A stretch of DNA of 64,000 bases, from NCBI RefSeq assembly GCF_004001325.1, contig NZ_AP018722.1:1054001-1118000 (forward strand), given 5' to 3'. Positions 45,427-55,223 of this stretch are shown here, in pieces (within the stretch, counting starts at the first letter, position 1; each line of letters opens with the position of its first letter). The notes beneath the pieces are model-generated. The model was not told the origin of the DNA, ran no database searches, and saw only the letters and a list, made by a program, of their open reading frames with translations. The position numbers and the translations under genes are program-made. Origin of the DNA: Thiomicrorhabdus aquaedulcis. GTDB taxonomy: Bacteria > Pseudomonadota > Gammaproteobacteria > Thiomicrospirales > Thiomicrospiraceae.

Positions 45427-46536
45427 GTGTTAAGGTTTAAAAATGGTCAGCTGTTAAAATTATTTTTATGGGTTGTTCCGGTTTTACTCGTTTTGCAGGT
45501 GGTGGGTCTTAGTGGTTGCACAACGCCGCCTCAGACTCGTCAACTGCAACACACGCTAAGCCAATCAATGTTAAGTCAGCCTGTGTTAAAGGAATCTGTT
45601 GACACTTATGAGGCTGGCAATAACCACGATAACGCTCAACTGCCGTTGCAAATGCCGTTGTCTACGCCCATTTACTCATCTACGACAGTGCAGTCTTTTT
45701 CAAATATTCAGTTAAATCAGGTGCCTTTCTGGCCGCAAACTGAGTACCAATGTGGCCCCGCAGCCTTGTCCATGGCGCTTAATGTTAAGGGTGTTGCGAT
45801 AACCCCATCTGAATTAATTCCCCGCTTGTATATCCCTAATAAACAAGGAGCGATTACGCCAGAAATATTGGCGGTAACGCGCTTTTATCAAAAAATACCA
45901 CTGACACTTAACGGCACTTTGACCGATATTATTCGTCAATTAACGTTGGGTCGTCCGGTGGTTATTTTGCAAAACTTGGGGTTGGATGTTTTGCCCAAAT
46001 GGCATTTTTCAGTGGTGATTGGGGTGGATTTTGATGCCAAACAGTGGATTGTTCATAGCGGTGAAGATGCGTTTAGGCGAATGGACTTTAACGTATTTGA
46101 GCGTACTTGGGCACGCGCTGATTATTGGGCGATGGTGGTGTTGTCGCCAGAAGAGCTACCCACAATGGAAGAGTTAAAGGCATACGGTTTGGCCATGGTT
46201 GATTTTGAGCAATTAGGTCAGCTTGATATGGCCAAAAAAGGCTATGAGCAGATGCTCAAACGCCAGCCAAAGCAGTTGCTTGCTCAAATGGGTTTGGCCA
46301 ATATCGAGTATCAACAAGGGCATTATCATGCGGCCAAAGAGCGTTTTGAAGCTTTGTCCAAAGAGTATGCGCAAGAGCCGCGTATTTGGAATAACTTGGC
46401 GTATACTTACGCGCAGCTTAATATGACCAAATTTGCGTTGGATGCCATAGACAGAGCGGTTGTTTTGTCTAATGCACAGCCGCAGTTTTTGCAAAGTCAG
46501 CAAGAGATTCTCTTGATGCTTAACGCGGATAAATAA
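45427..46536 (+). CDS. PA2778-family C39-like cysteine peptidase lipoprotein
   Basis: About 369 residues. A lipoprotein-type leader (LFLWVVPVLLVLQVVGLSGC) is followed by a C39-like peptidase domain with VPFWPQTEYQCGPAALSMAL (catalytic Cys) and HFSVVIGVDFD (His), then at least two TPR repeats (YEQMLKRQPKQLLAQMGLAN, WNNLAYTYAQLNMTKFALDA). The start is uncertain; a GTG at 45427 places the leader well. It follows the PA2779 gene. Confidence 0.82.
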   Translation: MLRFKNGQLLKLFLWVVPVLLVLQVVGLSGCTTPPQTRQLQHTLSQSMLSQPVLKESVDTYEAGNNHDNAQLPLQMPLSTPIYSSTTVQSFSNIQLNQVPFWPQTEYQCGPAALSMALNVKGVAITPSELIPRLYIPNKQGAITPEILAVTRFYQKIPLTLNGTLTDIIRQLTLGRPVVILQNLGLDVLPKWHFSVVIGVDFDAKQWIVHSGEDAFRRMDFNVFERTWARADYWAMVVLSPEELPTMEELKAYGLAMVDFEQLGQLDMAKKGYEQMLKRQPKQLLAQMGLANIEYQQGHYHAAKERFEALSKEYAQEPRIWNNLAYTYAQLNMTKFALDAIDRAVVLSNAQPQFLQSQQEILLMLNADK

Positions 46537-46719
46537 ATTATCTTAAACCTTTTATAAGCCCTTTGCTCAAGTGCATTTTAGGCTGGAGTAACTGGAATAA
46601 GGTAGCTTTTTAGGGTGCTAAGATGGGTCAACATTCTTTAACCTTTTTCAACCTTTTTTAAACATCATCAAACATCGTCATTTTTTTAATTGTTTTTAAC
46701 CAATGTATGCCACTCAACT

Positions 46720-49002
46720 ATGCCTATTCAAATAAACTCTAATGTACTGTCAAACGTTACCAATCCACTGGCTTATGCCGAGCGTATTGCCCAAGAACTG
46801 CAGGTTAAACCCGCGCAAGTGAGTGCGGCCATTGGTTTGTTGTCGCAGGGCGCTACCGTGCCGTTCATTGCCCGTTACCGAAAAGATATTACGCAAGGAT
46901 TGGACGATATACAGTTGCGCGAATTAGAAACACGCCTAACGTATTTAACCGCATTGGGTGCGCGTAAGCTAACCGTGTTAGAAAGCTTGCAGGCGCAAGG
47001 TTTGCTTACCCCAGAGCGTCAAACGCAATTGGAGCAAATGCACAGTAAAACCGAGTTAGAAGACTGGTATAAACCGTTTAAACCGGTAAGAAACTCTAAA
47101 GTGAGCCAAGCCAAAGACGCTGGTTTAGAGCCTTTAGCATTGGCTCTTTGGAACAGCGTGACACATCCGCATGCTAACCTTAATCACATGGCTAAGCCGT
47201 TTGTAAATCCAGCCAAAAATATTGCCCATGAAAGTGATGCGTTGAATGGCGCACAAGCTATTTTAATAGAGCGTTTGACGAATGCACCAGGCCTGGTCAA
47301 TCACTTGCGAGAAACGCTTTGGCGCGAAGGTGTGCTGGGCAGTAAGGCATTAAAAAATAAGGCAAATACACCAGCGAACACTCAAGCAAGCGCTTTTGAA
47401 TTTGCAAACGACCTGAGTAAATTTAAAGATTATTTAGACTTTTCACAAGCCATTGGCAAAATTCCCTCGCATCGTGCGTTAGCGTTGTTTAGGGGCGAGC
47501 AAGCAGGCCTGCTTAAATTAAGTTTGGCGTTGCCAAGTGACCCGGCCAGTGCATTGCGTTTTTGGGTTGAGAAAATAGCCCGTTTTAATCATCTTAAGCT
47601 CAGTGATAAAGCACTCAAATCTCAAGGCGAGCTATTTTTAACCCAGACCATAGAGCAGGCCTGGAAAACCAAGTTGGCTAAAAGTCTGCAAACCGAACTG
47701 TTTAGCCGGTTGCGCGAACACGCTGAACAGGTCGCCATAGAGGTCTTTGCTCAAAACCTTAAAGCACTTTTGTTGGCCGCACCTGCGGGCAATAAAATAA
47801 CCTTGGCGTTAGACCCTGGTTTTAAAAGTGGCGTTAAATTGGCCATTATTGACGCGACTGGAAAGTTTTTACACCATGATGTGCTGTATCCTCACGCCCC
47901 ACAAAACCAGTGGAATCCGTCATTATTAAGTCTTAAACGCTGGGTTGAGCAGTACCAAGTACAGCTTATTAGTATTGGCAATGGAACGGCCTCACGTGAA
48001 ACTGAGCAATGGGTAGACGAACTCTTGGTAAGCCTAAACCATGCTGAACAGGTTATTCCACAAAAAGTAGTGGTGTCAGAAGCCGGCGCTTCAGTGTATT
48101 CGGCCTCTCAAATTGCTCAAAAAGAGTTTCCACAATTAGACGTGACCATTCGCGGTGCGGTATCCATTGGAAGGCGTTTGCAAGACCCGTTGGCCGAGTT
48201 GGTTAAAATTGACCCCAAAGCCATTGGCGTGGGTCAGTATCAGCATGATGTTAATCAAGGTGCCTTGGCGCAAGCTTTGCATAATACGGTTGAGGATTGC
48301 GTTAATTTAGTGGGGGTCGATTTAAACATCGCCTCAAGCGCTTTATTAGGATATGTGTCGGGGTTATCGCCGCGCTTAGCCGATGAGATTGTGCATCATC
48401 GTGACCAATATGGCGCATTTACCAGTCGTCAACAACTCAAGAAAGTACCGCGTTTAGGGCCTAAAGCGTTTGAGCAGTGTGCGGGGTTTTTACGTATTCG
48501 CGGGGGCGTTCACCCCTTAGATCAATCGGCGGTGCACCCAGAATCGTATGAGGTAGTCGAAAATATGGCCAAGCGCATGCAGGTCTCGGTGCATGAGCTT
48601 ATGGGGCAGGCTGAACTGATTAAACGCATTCCATTAGGCGATTTTGTACAAGAAACCATGGGCTTAGTGAGCCTTAAGGACATTGTGTCTGAACTTGAAA
48701 AACCCGGGCGAGATCCTCGACCAAGTTTTAAAGTAGTGAGTTTTGCCGCAAACATCACTAAAATAACCGACTTAACCCCTGGATTGAGTTTGGACGGTGT
48801 TGTGACCAACGTTACTCCTTTTGGGGCGTTTGTGGACATTGGCGTGCATCAAGATGGACTGGTACACATTTCGCAGTTGGCCAATGAGTTTATCAAGGAT
48901 CCGCACGCACTGGTTAAAGCCGGTCAAATCGTGACGGTAAGGGTGCTTGAAGTAGACGCGGCGCGTAAGCGCATAAGTTTGACCATGAAAACACAGAGTT
49001 AG
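46720..49002 (+). CDS. tex: Transcription accessory protein Tex
   Basis: A 760-residue RNA-binding protein. The N-terminal Tex domain (FIARYRKDITQGLDDIQLRE), the YqgF-like core (LALDPGFKSGVKLAIID), a helix-hairpin-helix region (FTSRQQLKKVPRLGPKAFEQ) and a C-terminal S1 domain (VTPFGAFVDIGVHQDGLVHI) are in the usual order. The ATG at 46720 fits the family start. Palindrome copies at 47286 (PGLV) and 47656 (EQAWK). Confidence 0.97.
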   Translation: MPIQINSNVLSNVTNPLAYAERIAQELQVKPAQVSAAIGLLSQGATVPFIARYRKDITQGLDDIQLRELETRLTYLTALGARKLTVLESLQAQGLLTPERQTQLEQMHSKTELEDWYKPFKPVRNSKVSQAKDAGLEPLALALWNSVTHPHANLNHMAKPFVNPAKNIAHESDALNGAQAILIERLTNAPGLVNHLRETLWREGVLGSKALKNKANTPANTQASAFEFANDLSKFKDYLDFSQAIGKIPSHRALALFRGEQAGLLKLSLALPSDPASALRFWVEKIARFNHLKLSDKALKSQGELFLTQTIEQAWKTKLAKSLQTELFSRLREHAEQVAIEVFAQNLKALLLAAPAGNKITLALDPGFKSGVKLAIIDATGKFLHHDVLYPHAPQNQWNPSLLSLKRWVEQYQVQLISIGNGTASRETEQWVDELLVSLNHAEQVIPQKVVVSEAGASVYSASQIAQKEFPQLDVTIRGAVSIGRRLQDPLAELVKIDPKAIGVGQYQHDVNQGALAQALHNTVEDCVNLVGVDLNIASSALLGYVSGLSPRLADEIVHHRDQYGAFTSRQQLKKVPRLGPKAFEQCAGFLRIRGGVHPLDQSAVHPESYEVVENMAKRMQVSVHELMGQAELIKRIPLGDFVQETMGLVSLKDIVSELEKPGRDPRPSFKVVSFAANITKITDLTPGLSLDGVVTNVTPFGAFVDIGVHQDGLVHISQLANEFIKDPHALVKAGQIVTVRVLEVDAARKRISLTMKTQS

Positions 49003-49132
49003 TAAATAATAACGGGCAAATTTACCAAATTTTAACCATTTGTGGCACATTACTCATAACGGTTTGTTGTTGTTTTATACGAGAAAAGACTTAAAATTAA
49101 GACTAAAAATTAAGATTAAAAAGGAAAATAAC

Positions 49133-49477
49133 ATGTTTAAAAAAATAAGCGGTTTAAAAATAGGTTTATTGGGATTGGCTTTTGTATCCCTGTCGGCGTG
49201 CAGTTGGGTAAAGCCCATTGAAGGCGCTAACCGAGTCGATATTAAGTACGCCTACGATGTGACCAATTGCCAAAAGATAGGCAGTACTACGTCAACAGCG
49301 CGCGATAAGGTAGGCTTTTTTGAACGTGATATTAATGCTATTAGAGGCGACTTAACTAAGTTAGCACAAAACGAAGCCGCTCGAATGGGCGGTGACACCA
49401 TTGTAGCCACCACGCCACCCATTGACGGTCGTATGAGTTTTGATGTGTATCGTTGTAATACAGCACAACAACAATAA
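49133..49477 (+). CDS. DUF4156 lipoprotein
   Basis: 114 residues with a lipoprotein signal peptide ending LSACS. The mature part (YDVTNCQKIGSTTSTARDKV, NEAARMGGDTIV, FDVYRCN) matches the DUF4156 family of small outer-membrane lipoproteins of unknown function. The ATG at 49133 follows AAGGA. Confidence 0.88.
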   Translation: MFKKISGLKIGLLGLAFVSLSACSWVKPIEGANRVDIKYAYDVTNCQKIGSTTSTARDKVGFFERDINAIRGDLTKLAQNEAARMGGDTIVATTPPIDGRMSFDVYRCNTAQQQ

Positions 49478-49520
49478 TACCAGTAGGCATTGCGTTGTTA
49501 GTGGTTAGGGTTGTATGAGT

Positions 49521-49547
49521 TTATAAGCGCCTTAACAGCGCTTATAA
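49521..49547. terminator. Hairpin between convergent genes
   Basis: Perfect 10-base arms TTATAAGCGC and GCGCTTATAA around seven bases. It lies between the lipoprotein gene and dcd, which converge. The T tracts are short, so strength is uncertain. Confidence 0.6.
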
Positions 49548-49554
49548 AATACGT

Positions 49555-50169
49555 TTAACTTAACAAATCCAATTGGCGTTCATTGTCTTGGTCTTGGTTA
49601 ATGCGACTGGATGTGGGGCCACTTTGGTTTTTGTATTTAGCGTCACTGCGCTTGTTGTACGGTTTTATAGAAGCGCTGGAAAGCGTTTCAAAATTAATGG
49701 CGCAAATGTCCATGCCTGGGCGCAATGCTAATGGCAATTTGCCGCTGTTAAAAATTTCTAATACAATTTGCCCGTGCCAGCCTGGATCAATGCGATGGGC
49801 AGTTACGTGAACCATTAAACCCAAACGCGCCAAACTTGAGCGTCCGTCTAACCACCCTACTAAATAGTCGGGCAAGGTAACCGATTCATACGTGGCCGCC
49901 AAAGCCAACTCACCTGGATGCAAAAAGAATGCTTTATCGTCGGCGATTAAAATTTCTTCGCCCATTACGGTGTCCATTATCTTTTGCATTTCGTCTTTTG
50001 GGCCGCTTAAATCAATGTAAGGTGCAGTGTGATCGTTAAACACTCTAAAGCGATTGTCTAAGCGTAAATCGACGCTTATGCCTTTAATTTTGTCGGCATG
50101 CGGTTGAGGTTCGATGGCAATTTTGCCCGCTTTTAAGTATTGAATAATGTCGCGATCGCTTAGTTTCAT
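49555..50169 (-). CDS. dcd: dCTP deaminase
   Basis: Makes dUTP from dCTP for dTMP synthesis. 204 residues, about ten longer than E. coli Dcd. [34 protein letters not shown] and [19 protein letters not shown] are the nucleotide-binding and catalytic strands. The 250-base gap after its start (50170-50420) shows no gene. Confidence 0.95.
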   Translation of the reverse strand: MKLSDRDIIQYLKAGKIAIEPQPHADKIKGISVDLRLDNRFRVFNDHTAPYIDLSGPKDEMQKIMDTVMGEEILIADDKAFFLHPGELALAATYESVTLPDYLVGWLDGRSSLARLGLMVHVTAHRIDPGWHGQIVLEIFNSGKLPLALRPGMDICAINFETLSSASIKPYNKRSDAKYKNQSGPTSSRINQDQDNERQLDLLS

Positions 50170-50420
50170 AGGGGGTGCTTTTTATTAAGAGTGCTATTGG
50201 TAAGTTGAACTGCATTCACGAGAGGGGATCACAATAAAAATCTGGCAAAACTTTACAGAATAGCGCTAAAACCCAGTTGCAGTTAATAACGCGTTATTGT
50301 CACATGATATCCCAACGAAAGTACTTTTGGGGTGTAACGAAATCTATAAAACTCGACCTATTTTTACATCGCCAAGAGGTAGTTGAGTGTCAATCCTGTC
50401 GTGCAAAGCGCTCATGTAGG

Positions 50421-51164
50421 TTATAAAAATGTCGGGTTTTGCAGTAAATTAAGGGTAATAGTGTGATTTTCTTTTTTATTTTCGACGCGTATTTTACCCG
50501 GAAAGTAGCGTAAGGTTGGTAATAACCAAACATCAATTTTGGCACCTTGTGTTTCAAATGCGTAATGCAGGCTGTTTACGGGAGATTTGCTAAAGTCTAA
50601 GTCGATAAAACTGGCCTGATCTAGGGTTTTAAATACGATTTTATCCTGGAAGTTGGTGTCTTGTACATAAAACTGCGTTAAAGGTTGCTGATTAAGTTTG
50701 GCATGTTGCATGGCATAAACCAGCGAGATAATGTCGTAAAGGGCGGTTTGTTCTGGCCATGTGCGGTTTTTTTCAGTGTACAAAATCCGCCCATTTTGGG
50801 CATCGCGTTGCAGTGTTACCCATTTTTTTTGCTCTATGCCGTCTTCGGTAAATACACCCATTTTTTGGTATTGTAACCAGGTTAACGTATTGTTTGTTTG
50901 GGTTAGCTTGATGGTTTCGACCGAATATTCGGACACGAATGCACGCGCCCAACCAGTAGGACGGGTGTCGCTTATTAGAGTGCATTGTTGCGCATTACAG
51001 CGAAGTGATTGGTTGGATTGTCCCAACGTTACGCCAAAGGCGTGCACGCTAAAAGTGGCGTTAAAATTGGTTAAGGGTTCTGCATAGGCTAATACGCTGT
51101 GCAAGCTTATAACGCTTACTAAAAAGGTATAAAAAAATTGCAACGTAAAAGTCGTTTTAGCCAT
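50421..51164 (-). CDS. DUF3108 periplasmic protein
   Basis: 247 residues with a signal peptide (FFYTFLVSVISLHSVLAYAE). The mature part (FNATFSVHAFGVTLGQSNQS, IDVWLLPTLRYFPGKIRVEN) matches DUF3108, a beta-rich domain often found next to purN in gammaproteobacteria. Function unknown. It starts nine bases after the purN stop, so the two are co-transcribed. Confidence 0.85.
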   Translation of the reverse strand: MAKTTFTLQFFYTFLVSVISLHSVLAYAEPLTNFNATFSVHAFGVTLGQSNQSLRCNAQQCTLISDTRPTGWARAFVSEYSVETIKLTQTNNTLTWLQYQKMGVFTEDGIEQKKWVTLQRDAQNGRILYTEKNRTWPEQTALYDIISLVYAMQHAKLNQQPLTQFYVQDTNFQDKIVFKTLDQASFIDLDFSKSPVNSLHYAFETQGAKIDVWLLPTLRYFPGKIRVENKKENHTITLNLLQNPTFL

Positions 51165-51173
51165 GTTCTTAAA

Positions 51174-51854
51174 CTACAGCTGTTGTGGGATTATTAAGGG
51201 TTTTTGATCTAACCAGGCCTGGTTGTCTTTGTATTGTAATCGGTTTTGGGCAAACCATTCAATTACCAATGGGTAGGCTAGATGTTCTTGAGTATGAACT
51301 TTTTGTTGTAAGCTTTCTGCGGTGTCATTAGGTTCAATGTTTACGGTGGCCTGTAAAATGACTGGGCCACTGTCCAACATGGGGGTTACAAAATGCACGC
51401 TTAAACCGTGCTGAGTGTCACCGGCTTGTAATGCGGCTTGATGAGTGTTGAGCCCTGGGTATTTGGGCAGTAAAGAGGGGTGAATGTTGAGCATTTTCCC
51501 TAAAAAATGCTGCGTAAAATGGGGCGTTAAAATACGCATAAAACCCGCTAACACCACTAAATCCAGATGCGCTTTGTCTAAAGCAAATTGCAACGATTCA
51601 TCAAATAACTCACGACTGGCGTAGTCAGTGTGATTAATGGTAAGCGTTGGAATATTTGCCGCCGCCGCGCGGTTTAAGCCAAAGGCATTGGGTCGATTAG
51701 AGACCACCAAAACAATTTGATATAAATGGGCGTGATTTTTTTGATGCTCGATAATGGCTTGCAAGTTTGAGCCGCTGCCAGAAATAAGTACAGCAATACG
51801 TTTGGGGGTGAGGTGTGTGTGTGGGGTGTTTTGAACAGAAGTCATAGAAGTCAC
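51174..51854 (-). CDS. purN: Phosphoribosylglycinamide formyltransferase
   Basis: Third step of purine synthesis, using formyl-tetrahydrofolate. 226 residues: IAVLISGSGSNLQAIIEHQK (phosphate loop), LAGFMRILTPHF, LNIHPSLLPKYPGLNTHQAA (catalytic His) and HFVTPMLDSGPVI. The N-terminal extension before AVLISGS is about 20 residues, so a later start is possible. A palindrome copy at 51212 writes NQAWL. Confidence 0.96.
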   Translation of the reverse strand: MTSMTSVQNTPHTHLTPKRIAVLISGSGSNLQAIIEHQKNHAHLYQIVLVVSNRPNAFGLNRAAAANIPTLTINHTDYASRELFDESLQFALDKAHLDLVVLAGFMRILTPHFTQHFLGKMLNIHPSLLPKYPGLNTHQAALQAGDTQHGLSVHFVTPMLDSGPVILQATVNIEPNDTAESLQQKVHTQEHLAYPLVIEWFAQNRLQYKDNQAWLDQKPLIIPQQL

Positions 51855-51944
51855 AATAAAAACCAGATATTTGATTGCGGCTGAACCGCGTTACAGCGCA
51901 CCGCAATCAAAATGTTTAACGCCTAAAATTTAAGCTTTTAAGGT

Positions 51945-52994
51945 TTAACCTTTAACCAACTTAACCCAAGGTTGTGCTGTCTCAGAATGCTCAATTACGC
52001 CAATCACCGAGACACTTTCGCCCGAAGCGGTCAGTAGATCAATGGCTTTTTGTTGATCGTTGGGGTTTACCACCACGACCATGCCAATACCGCAGTTTAA
52101 GGTGCGGTGCATCTCTTCGTATTCAACATTGCCGGCGGCCTGAATCCAATCAAACACGGCAGGGCGTTTCCAGCTGTTGGTGTTGACCTGTGCCATGGTG
52201 TTTTGCGGCATAACGCGTGGAATGTTTTCTAATAAACCACCACCGGTAATGTGCGAAATAGCGTGAATATCAATCGCTTTCATTAACTCTAAAATGGATT
52301 TTACGTAAATCTTGGTGGGCGCCATGAGTGCGTCAATTAATGGCTGGCCGTCCATGTCCATTTGGACATCGGCGTTAGAGACTTCGATTATTTTACGAAT
52401 TAACGAGTAACCGTTAGAGTGTGGTCCGCTGGACGCTAAGCCCAGTAATACGTCACCGGCTTGAACTTTGGTGCCGTCAATTAAATCGGTTTTTTCAACA
52501 ATGCCGACGCAAAAACCAGCTAGGTCGTAATCACCGTCTGGATACATGCCAGGCATTTCGGCGGTTTCGCCGCCAATTAATGCACAACCAGACTGTAAGC
52601 AACCGTCGCCAATGCCTTTGATAACGCTGGTGGCTACGTCTAATTCAAGTTTACCGGTGGCGTAGTAGTCTAAAAAGAACAACGGCTCGGCACCTTGTAC
52701 AATCAGGTCGTTAACGCACATGGCCACTAAATCAATGCCCACTTGGTCGTGCTTGCCGCTGTTGATGGCTAGGCGTAATTTAGTGCCAACACCGTCGGTA
52801 CCCGATACCAGTAACGGGTTTTTGTATTTGCTCATGTCCAGCTCAAACAACGCACCAAAACCGCCCAAAGACGCAGATACTTCACGGCGTGCCGTGGCTT
52901 TTGCAATGGGTTTGATGGCGTCAACGAGTGCATTACCTGCATCAATATCAACACCGGCGTCTTTGTAACTAATGGATTGGGTATTTGTTGTCAT
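51945..52994 (-). CDS. purM: Phosphoribosylformylglycinamidine cyclo-ligase
   Basis: Fifth step of purine synthesis (AIR synthetase). 349 residues: [53 protein letters not shown] and [19 protein letters not shown]. It is followed by purN at 90 bases. The 281-base gap to the divergent hda (52995-53276) holds promoters for both but no gene. Confidence 0.97.
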   Translation of the reverse strand: MTTNTQSISYKDAGVDIDAGNALVDAIKPIAKATARREVSASLGGFGALFELDMSKYKNPLLVSGTDGVGTKLRLAINSGKHDQVGIDLVAMCVNDLIVQGAEPLFFLDYYATGKLELDVATSVIKGIGDGCLQSGCALIGGETAEMPGMYPDGDYDLAGFCVGIVEKTDLIDGTKVQAGDVLLGLASSGPHSNGYSLIRKIIEVSNADVQMDMDGQPLIDALMAPTKIYVKSILELMKAIDIHAISHITGGGLLENIPRVMPQNTMAQVNTNSWKRPAVFDWIQAAGNVEYEEMHRTLNCGIGMVVVVNPNDQQKAIDLLTASGESVSVIGVIEHSETAQPWVKLVKG

Positions 52995-53276
52995 AGTCTC
53001 TGTCTAAATCTAAGTCATTATTTAAAAGTGGGAGCGGCAACACATAAAAGAGCGCCAGAATGGGCGTTTTGCCCGGTAAAAGTCTGTACTAACTTTATTA
53101 AAAAACATTATTATATTGTAACGAAATTTTAAGATTGGGGTTAATAAGTTTACGTTTAATCGCTTGTTTAGCGTGGTTTGTGGGATGATTTGATGCGTTA
53201 GCTTTAAATATACCTACTTTAGACACATCGTCGTTTTAATCGCGGCTTGGTTTCACCAGGCCTGGAGAATGCTGTA

Positions 53277-53984
53277 ATGCTAGTACAAATGCCTTTAAAA
53301 ATAGGCTTAAGAGATGACGCGTGTTTTGCCACGTTTGTAACCGAAAAAGAGTCTTTGGCGTTAGCGTTAAACACCTTGCAGCAAAGTCTTAAAAAAGACG
53401 CCGGTGGCGCGTTTTATTTGGTGGGCGAAGGTGGCTCTGGTAAAACCCATTTATTGCAAGCCGCGTGTCGTTACGTGACCGAGCAAGGTTACACCAGTGT
53501 GTTTTTGCCTATGAGTGACGCCAGTTTGCCACTTATTCCCGATGTTCTTAACGGTCTTGAGCAAACGCCGTTGGTTTGTTTAGATGACATAAGTCGATTT
53601 ATTGGCCAAAAACCGTGGGAATTAGCGCTGGCCAATTTAATCACCAAATCGAGCGTGCAGGGGCACTCTTTGTTGTTGGCCGGAGATGTGGCTATTTCTA
53701 AATGGCCCATTGCTACCACCGAACTGGCCAAAGCACTGATGACCGTTTTGCCCATTGAAATTGAGTCGTTAACCGAAAAAGACGAAGTGATTTTGGCCTT
53801 ACAGCGTCACAGTTTACGTCTGGGTTTTGAGCTGCCACAAGAGGTGGGTAACTATTTGGTTAAACAGTTTTCGAGTGATTTACAAGAGTTGTTGGCGGTT
53901 CTTAAAATGTTAGAACAAGCCAGTTTGGTTGAAAAACGCCGTTTGACGTTGCCGTTTGTTAAAAAAGTTTTACAACAGGTTTAG
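53277..53984 (+). CDS. hda: DnaA regulatory inactivator Hda
   Basis: A 235-residue AAA+ protein related to DnaA. FYLVGEGGSGKTHLLQAACR (Walker A), LVCLDDISRFIG (Walker B), and the C-terminal lid follow. With the DNA sliding clamp it triggers ATP hydrolysis on DnaA; the QMPLKIGL stretch at the N-terminus is the expected clamp-binding segment. The start is ATG 53277 or 53289. A palindrome copy (53256-53265) lies just upstream. Confidence 0.93.
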   Translation: MLVQMPLKIGLRDDACFATFVTEKESLALALNTLQQSLKKDAGGAFYLVGEGGSGKTHLLQAACRYVTEQGYTSVFLPMSDASLPLIPDVLNGLEQTPLVCLDDISRFIGQKPWELALANLITKSSVQGHSLLLAGDVAISKWPIATTELAKALMTVLPIEIESLTEKDEVILALQRHSLRLGFELPQEVGNYLVKQFSSDLQELLAVLKMLEQASLVEKRRLTLPFVKKVLQQV

Positions 53985-54007
53985 CACAGCCTTAAGTTAA
54001 TTTATTG

Positions 54008-54025
54008 AGACCTGCACAGGTCTCT
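54008..54025. terminator. Palindrome GAGACCTG-CA-CAGGTCTC
   Basis: An 8-base perfect stem with a two-base centre right after hda. A second, weaker copy of its half (GCACAGGTCTC) is at 44994. It might end hda transcription, but the loop is too short for a good hairpin and no T run follows. Confidence 0.45.
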
Positions 54026-54071
54026 ATTACTTGAGATCTTTAAAGGTCTTTTATTTAAAATAGGAAATTAC

Positions 54072-54602
54072 ATGACGTTTAACTCATTTATTACTACGTT
54101 TAAAACCGCCACTAAAGTGGCCTTAATGTCGGTTAGTTTGGCTGGGCTTACCTTTGCGCCAACCGTGCACGCCGCTCCACCAGAAGAAGACATTAAATTT
54201 ATTGGTTTAGACGGTAAAACCACAATGTTGTCGGACTATAAAGGCAAATGGGTTATTGTGAATTTATGGGCAACTTGGTGTCCGCCATGTTTGGTTGAAA
54301 TTCCAGATTTGGTGCTGTTTCACGAAGCACATAAAGACAAAGATGCGATTGTGATTGGCGTAAACTATGAAGCCAACGAAATCAGCAAAGTAAAAGCCTT
54401 TGCAGAATCGCAGATGATTAACTTTCCAGTGGTGCGGTTTGAAGGCACTGTGGACGGGCGCACTACACCATTTGGTAAGTTGCAAGGTTTGCCCACCACT
54501 TACATGGTAGCGCCAGACGGCACGGTAGTCGCTGCCCGAACAGGCATGGTTGATCAAAAAATGCTTGAAGATTTTATGCAGTCCTACAACGCTAAAAAAT
54601 AA
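54072..54602 (+). CDS. TlpA-like periplasmic thioredoxin
   Basis: 176 residues with a signal peptide (VALMSVSLAGLTFAPTVHA). The thioredoxin active site is VNLWATWCPPCLVEIPDL (CPPC); GKLQGLPTTYMVAPDG holds the cis-proline. It differs from the TlpA at 35447 (CPGC). It starts a cluster with a second thioredoxin, a TolC-like protein and a small adaptor. Confidence 0.93.
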   Translation: MTFNSFITTFKTATKVALMSVSLAGLTFAPTVHAAPPEEDIKFIGLDGKTTMLSDYKGKWVIVNLWATWCPPCLVEIPDLVLFHEAHKDKDAIVIGVNYEANEISKVKAFAESQMINFPVVRFEGTVDGRTTPFGKLQGLPTTYMVAPDGTVVAARTGMVDQKMLEDFMQSYNAKK

Positions 54603-54621
54603 AATGGTCAAAGGGGTTTAT

Positions 54622-55182
54622 ATGTTGTTATCAGTACCTAAGTCATCGTACCGTACTCGTTTTATATTAAATGGTTTTAGTGTGTTTAAAGCCTTATTAG
54701 TGGCAAGTTTGCTTACTATATCTAGCCAGGCCTGGTCAGCCAGTGCTTTTTTTGACGAAACATTTGGTAATCTTCAAGAAGAATTAGCCGCCGCGAAAGA
54801 ACAGAATAAAAAAGGCATTTTTGTGTTTTTTCACATGGATGAATGTCCATTTTGTCATCGCATGCGTGAAACCATTATGACTGAGCCCGATGTAATCGAG
54901 CTGTTTAAAGGGCAATTTTTAACCTTTGAAGTGGACATTGAAGGCAGCAACGACATGGTTGATTTTGACGGCACCAAAGGCACTGCTCAAGAGTTGTCCG
55001 AGAAAAAATACCGCGTGCGTGCTACGCCCGTGATGATTGTGTTTGATTTAACCGGTAAGCCAATTTTAAAATACACCGGCCCGACACGCACCAAAGAAGA
55101 GTTTAAATTGCTGGCACAATATGTGGTGGACGGCAGTTATTTAACGCAGTCTTTTACGGCCTACAAGCGCCAGCAAAAGTAA
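54622..55182 (+). CDS. SoxW-like periplasmic thioredoxin
   Basis: 187 residues with a signal peptide ending at SSQAWSAS, whose QAW comes from a palindrome copy (54726). The active site is HMDECPFCHRMRETIM (CPFC). VRATPVMIVFDLTG is the cis-proline loop. It resembles SoxW/thiol:disulphide proteins. The ATG at 54622 follows AAGGGG and is 19 bases after the preceding stop, so the pair is one operon. Confidence 0.85.
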   Translation: MLLSVPKSSYRTRFILNGFSVFKALLVASLLTISSQAWSASAFFDETFGNLQEELAAAKEQNKKGIFVFFHMDECPFCHRMRETIMTEPDVIELFKGQFLTFEVDIEGSNDMVDFDGTKGTAQELSEKKYRVRATPVMIVFDLTGKPILKYTGPTRTKEEFKLLAQYVVDGSYLTQSFTAYKRQQK

Positions 55183-55223
55183 TCAGTCACCCATTAATCG
55201 TTGAACCTTAGAAAGGGTTGCTC

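Noticed and set aside
47494-47515. AGCAGGCCTGCT palindrome in tex as a further motif copy
   Set aside because: It shares AGGCCT but not the CCAGG/CCTGG arms, so I did not count it.
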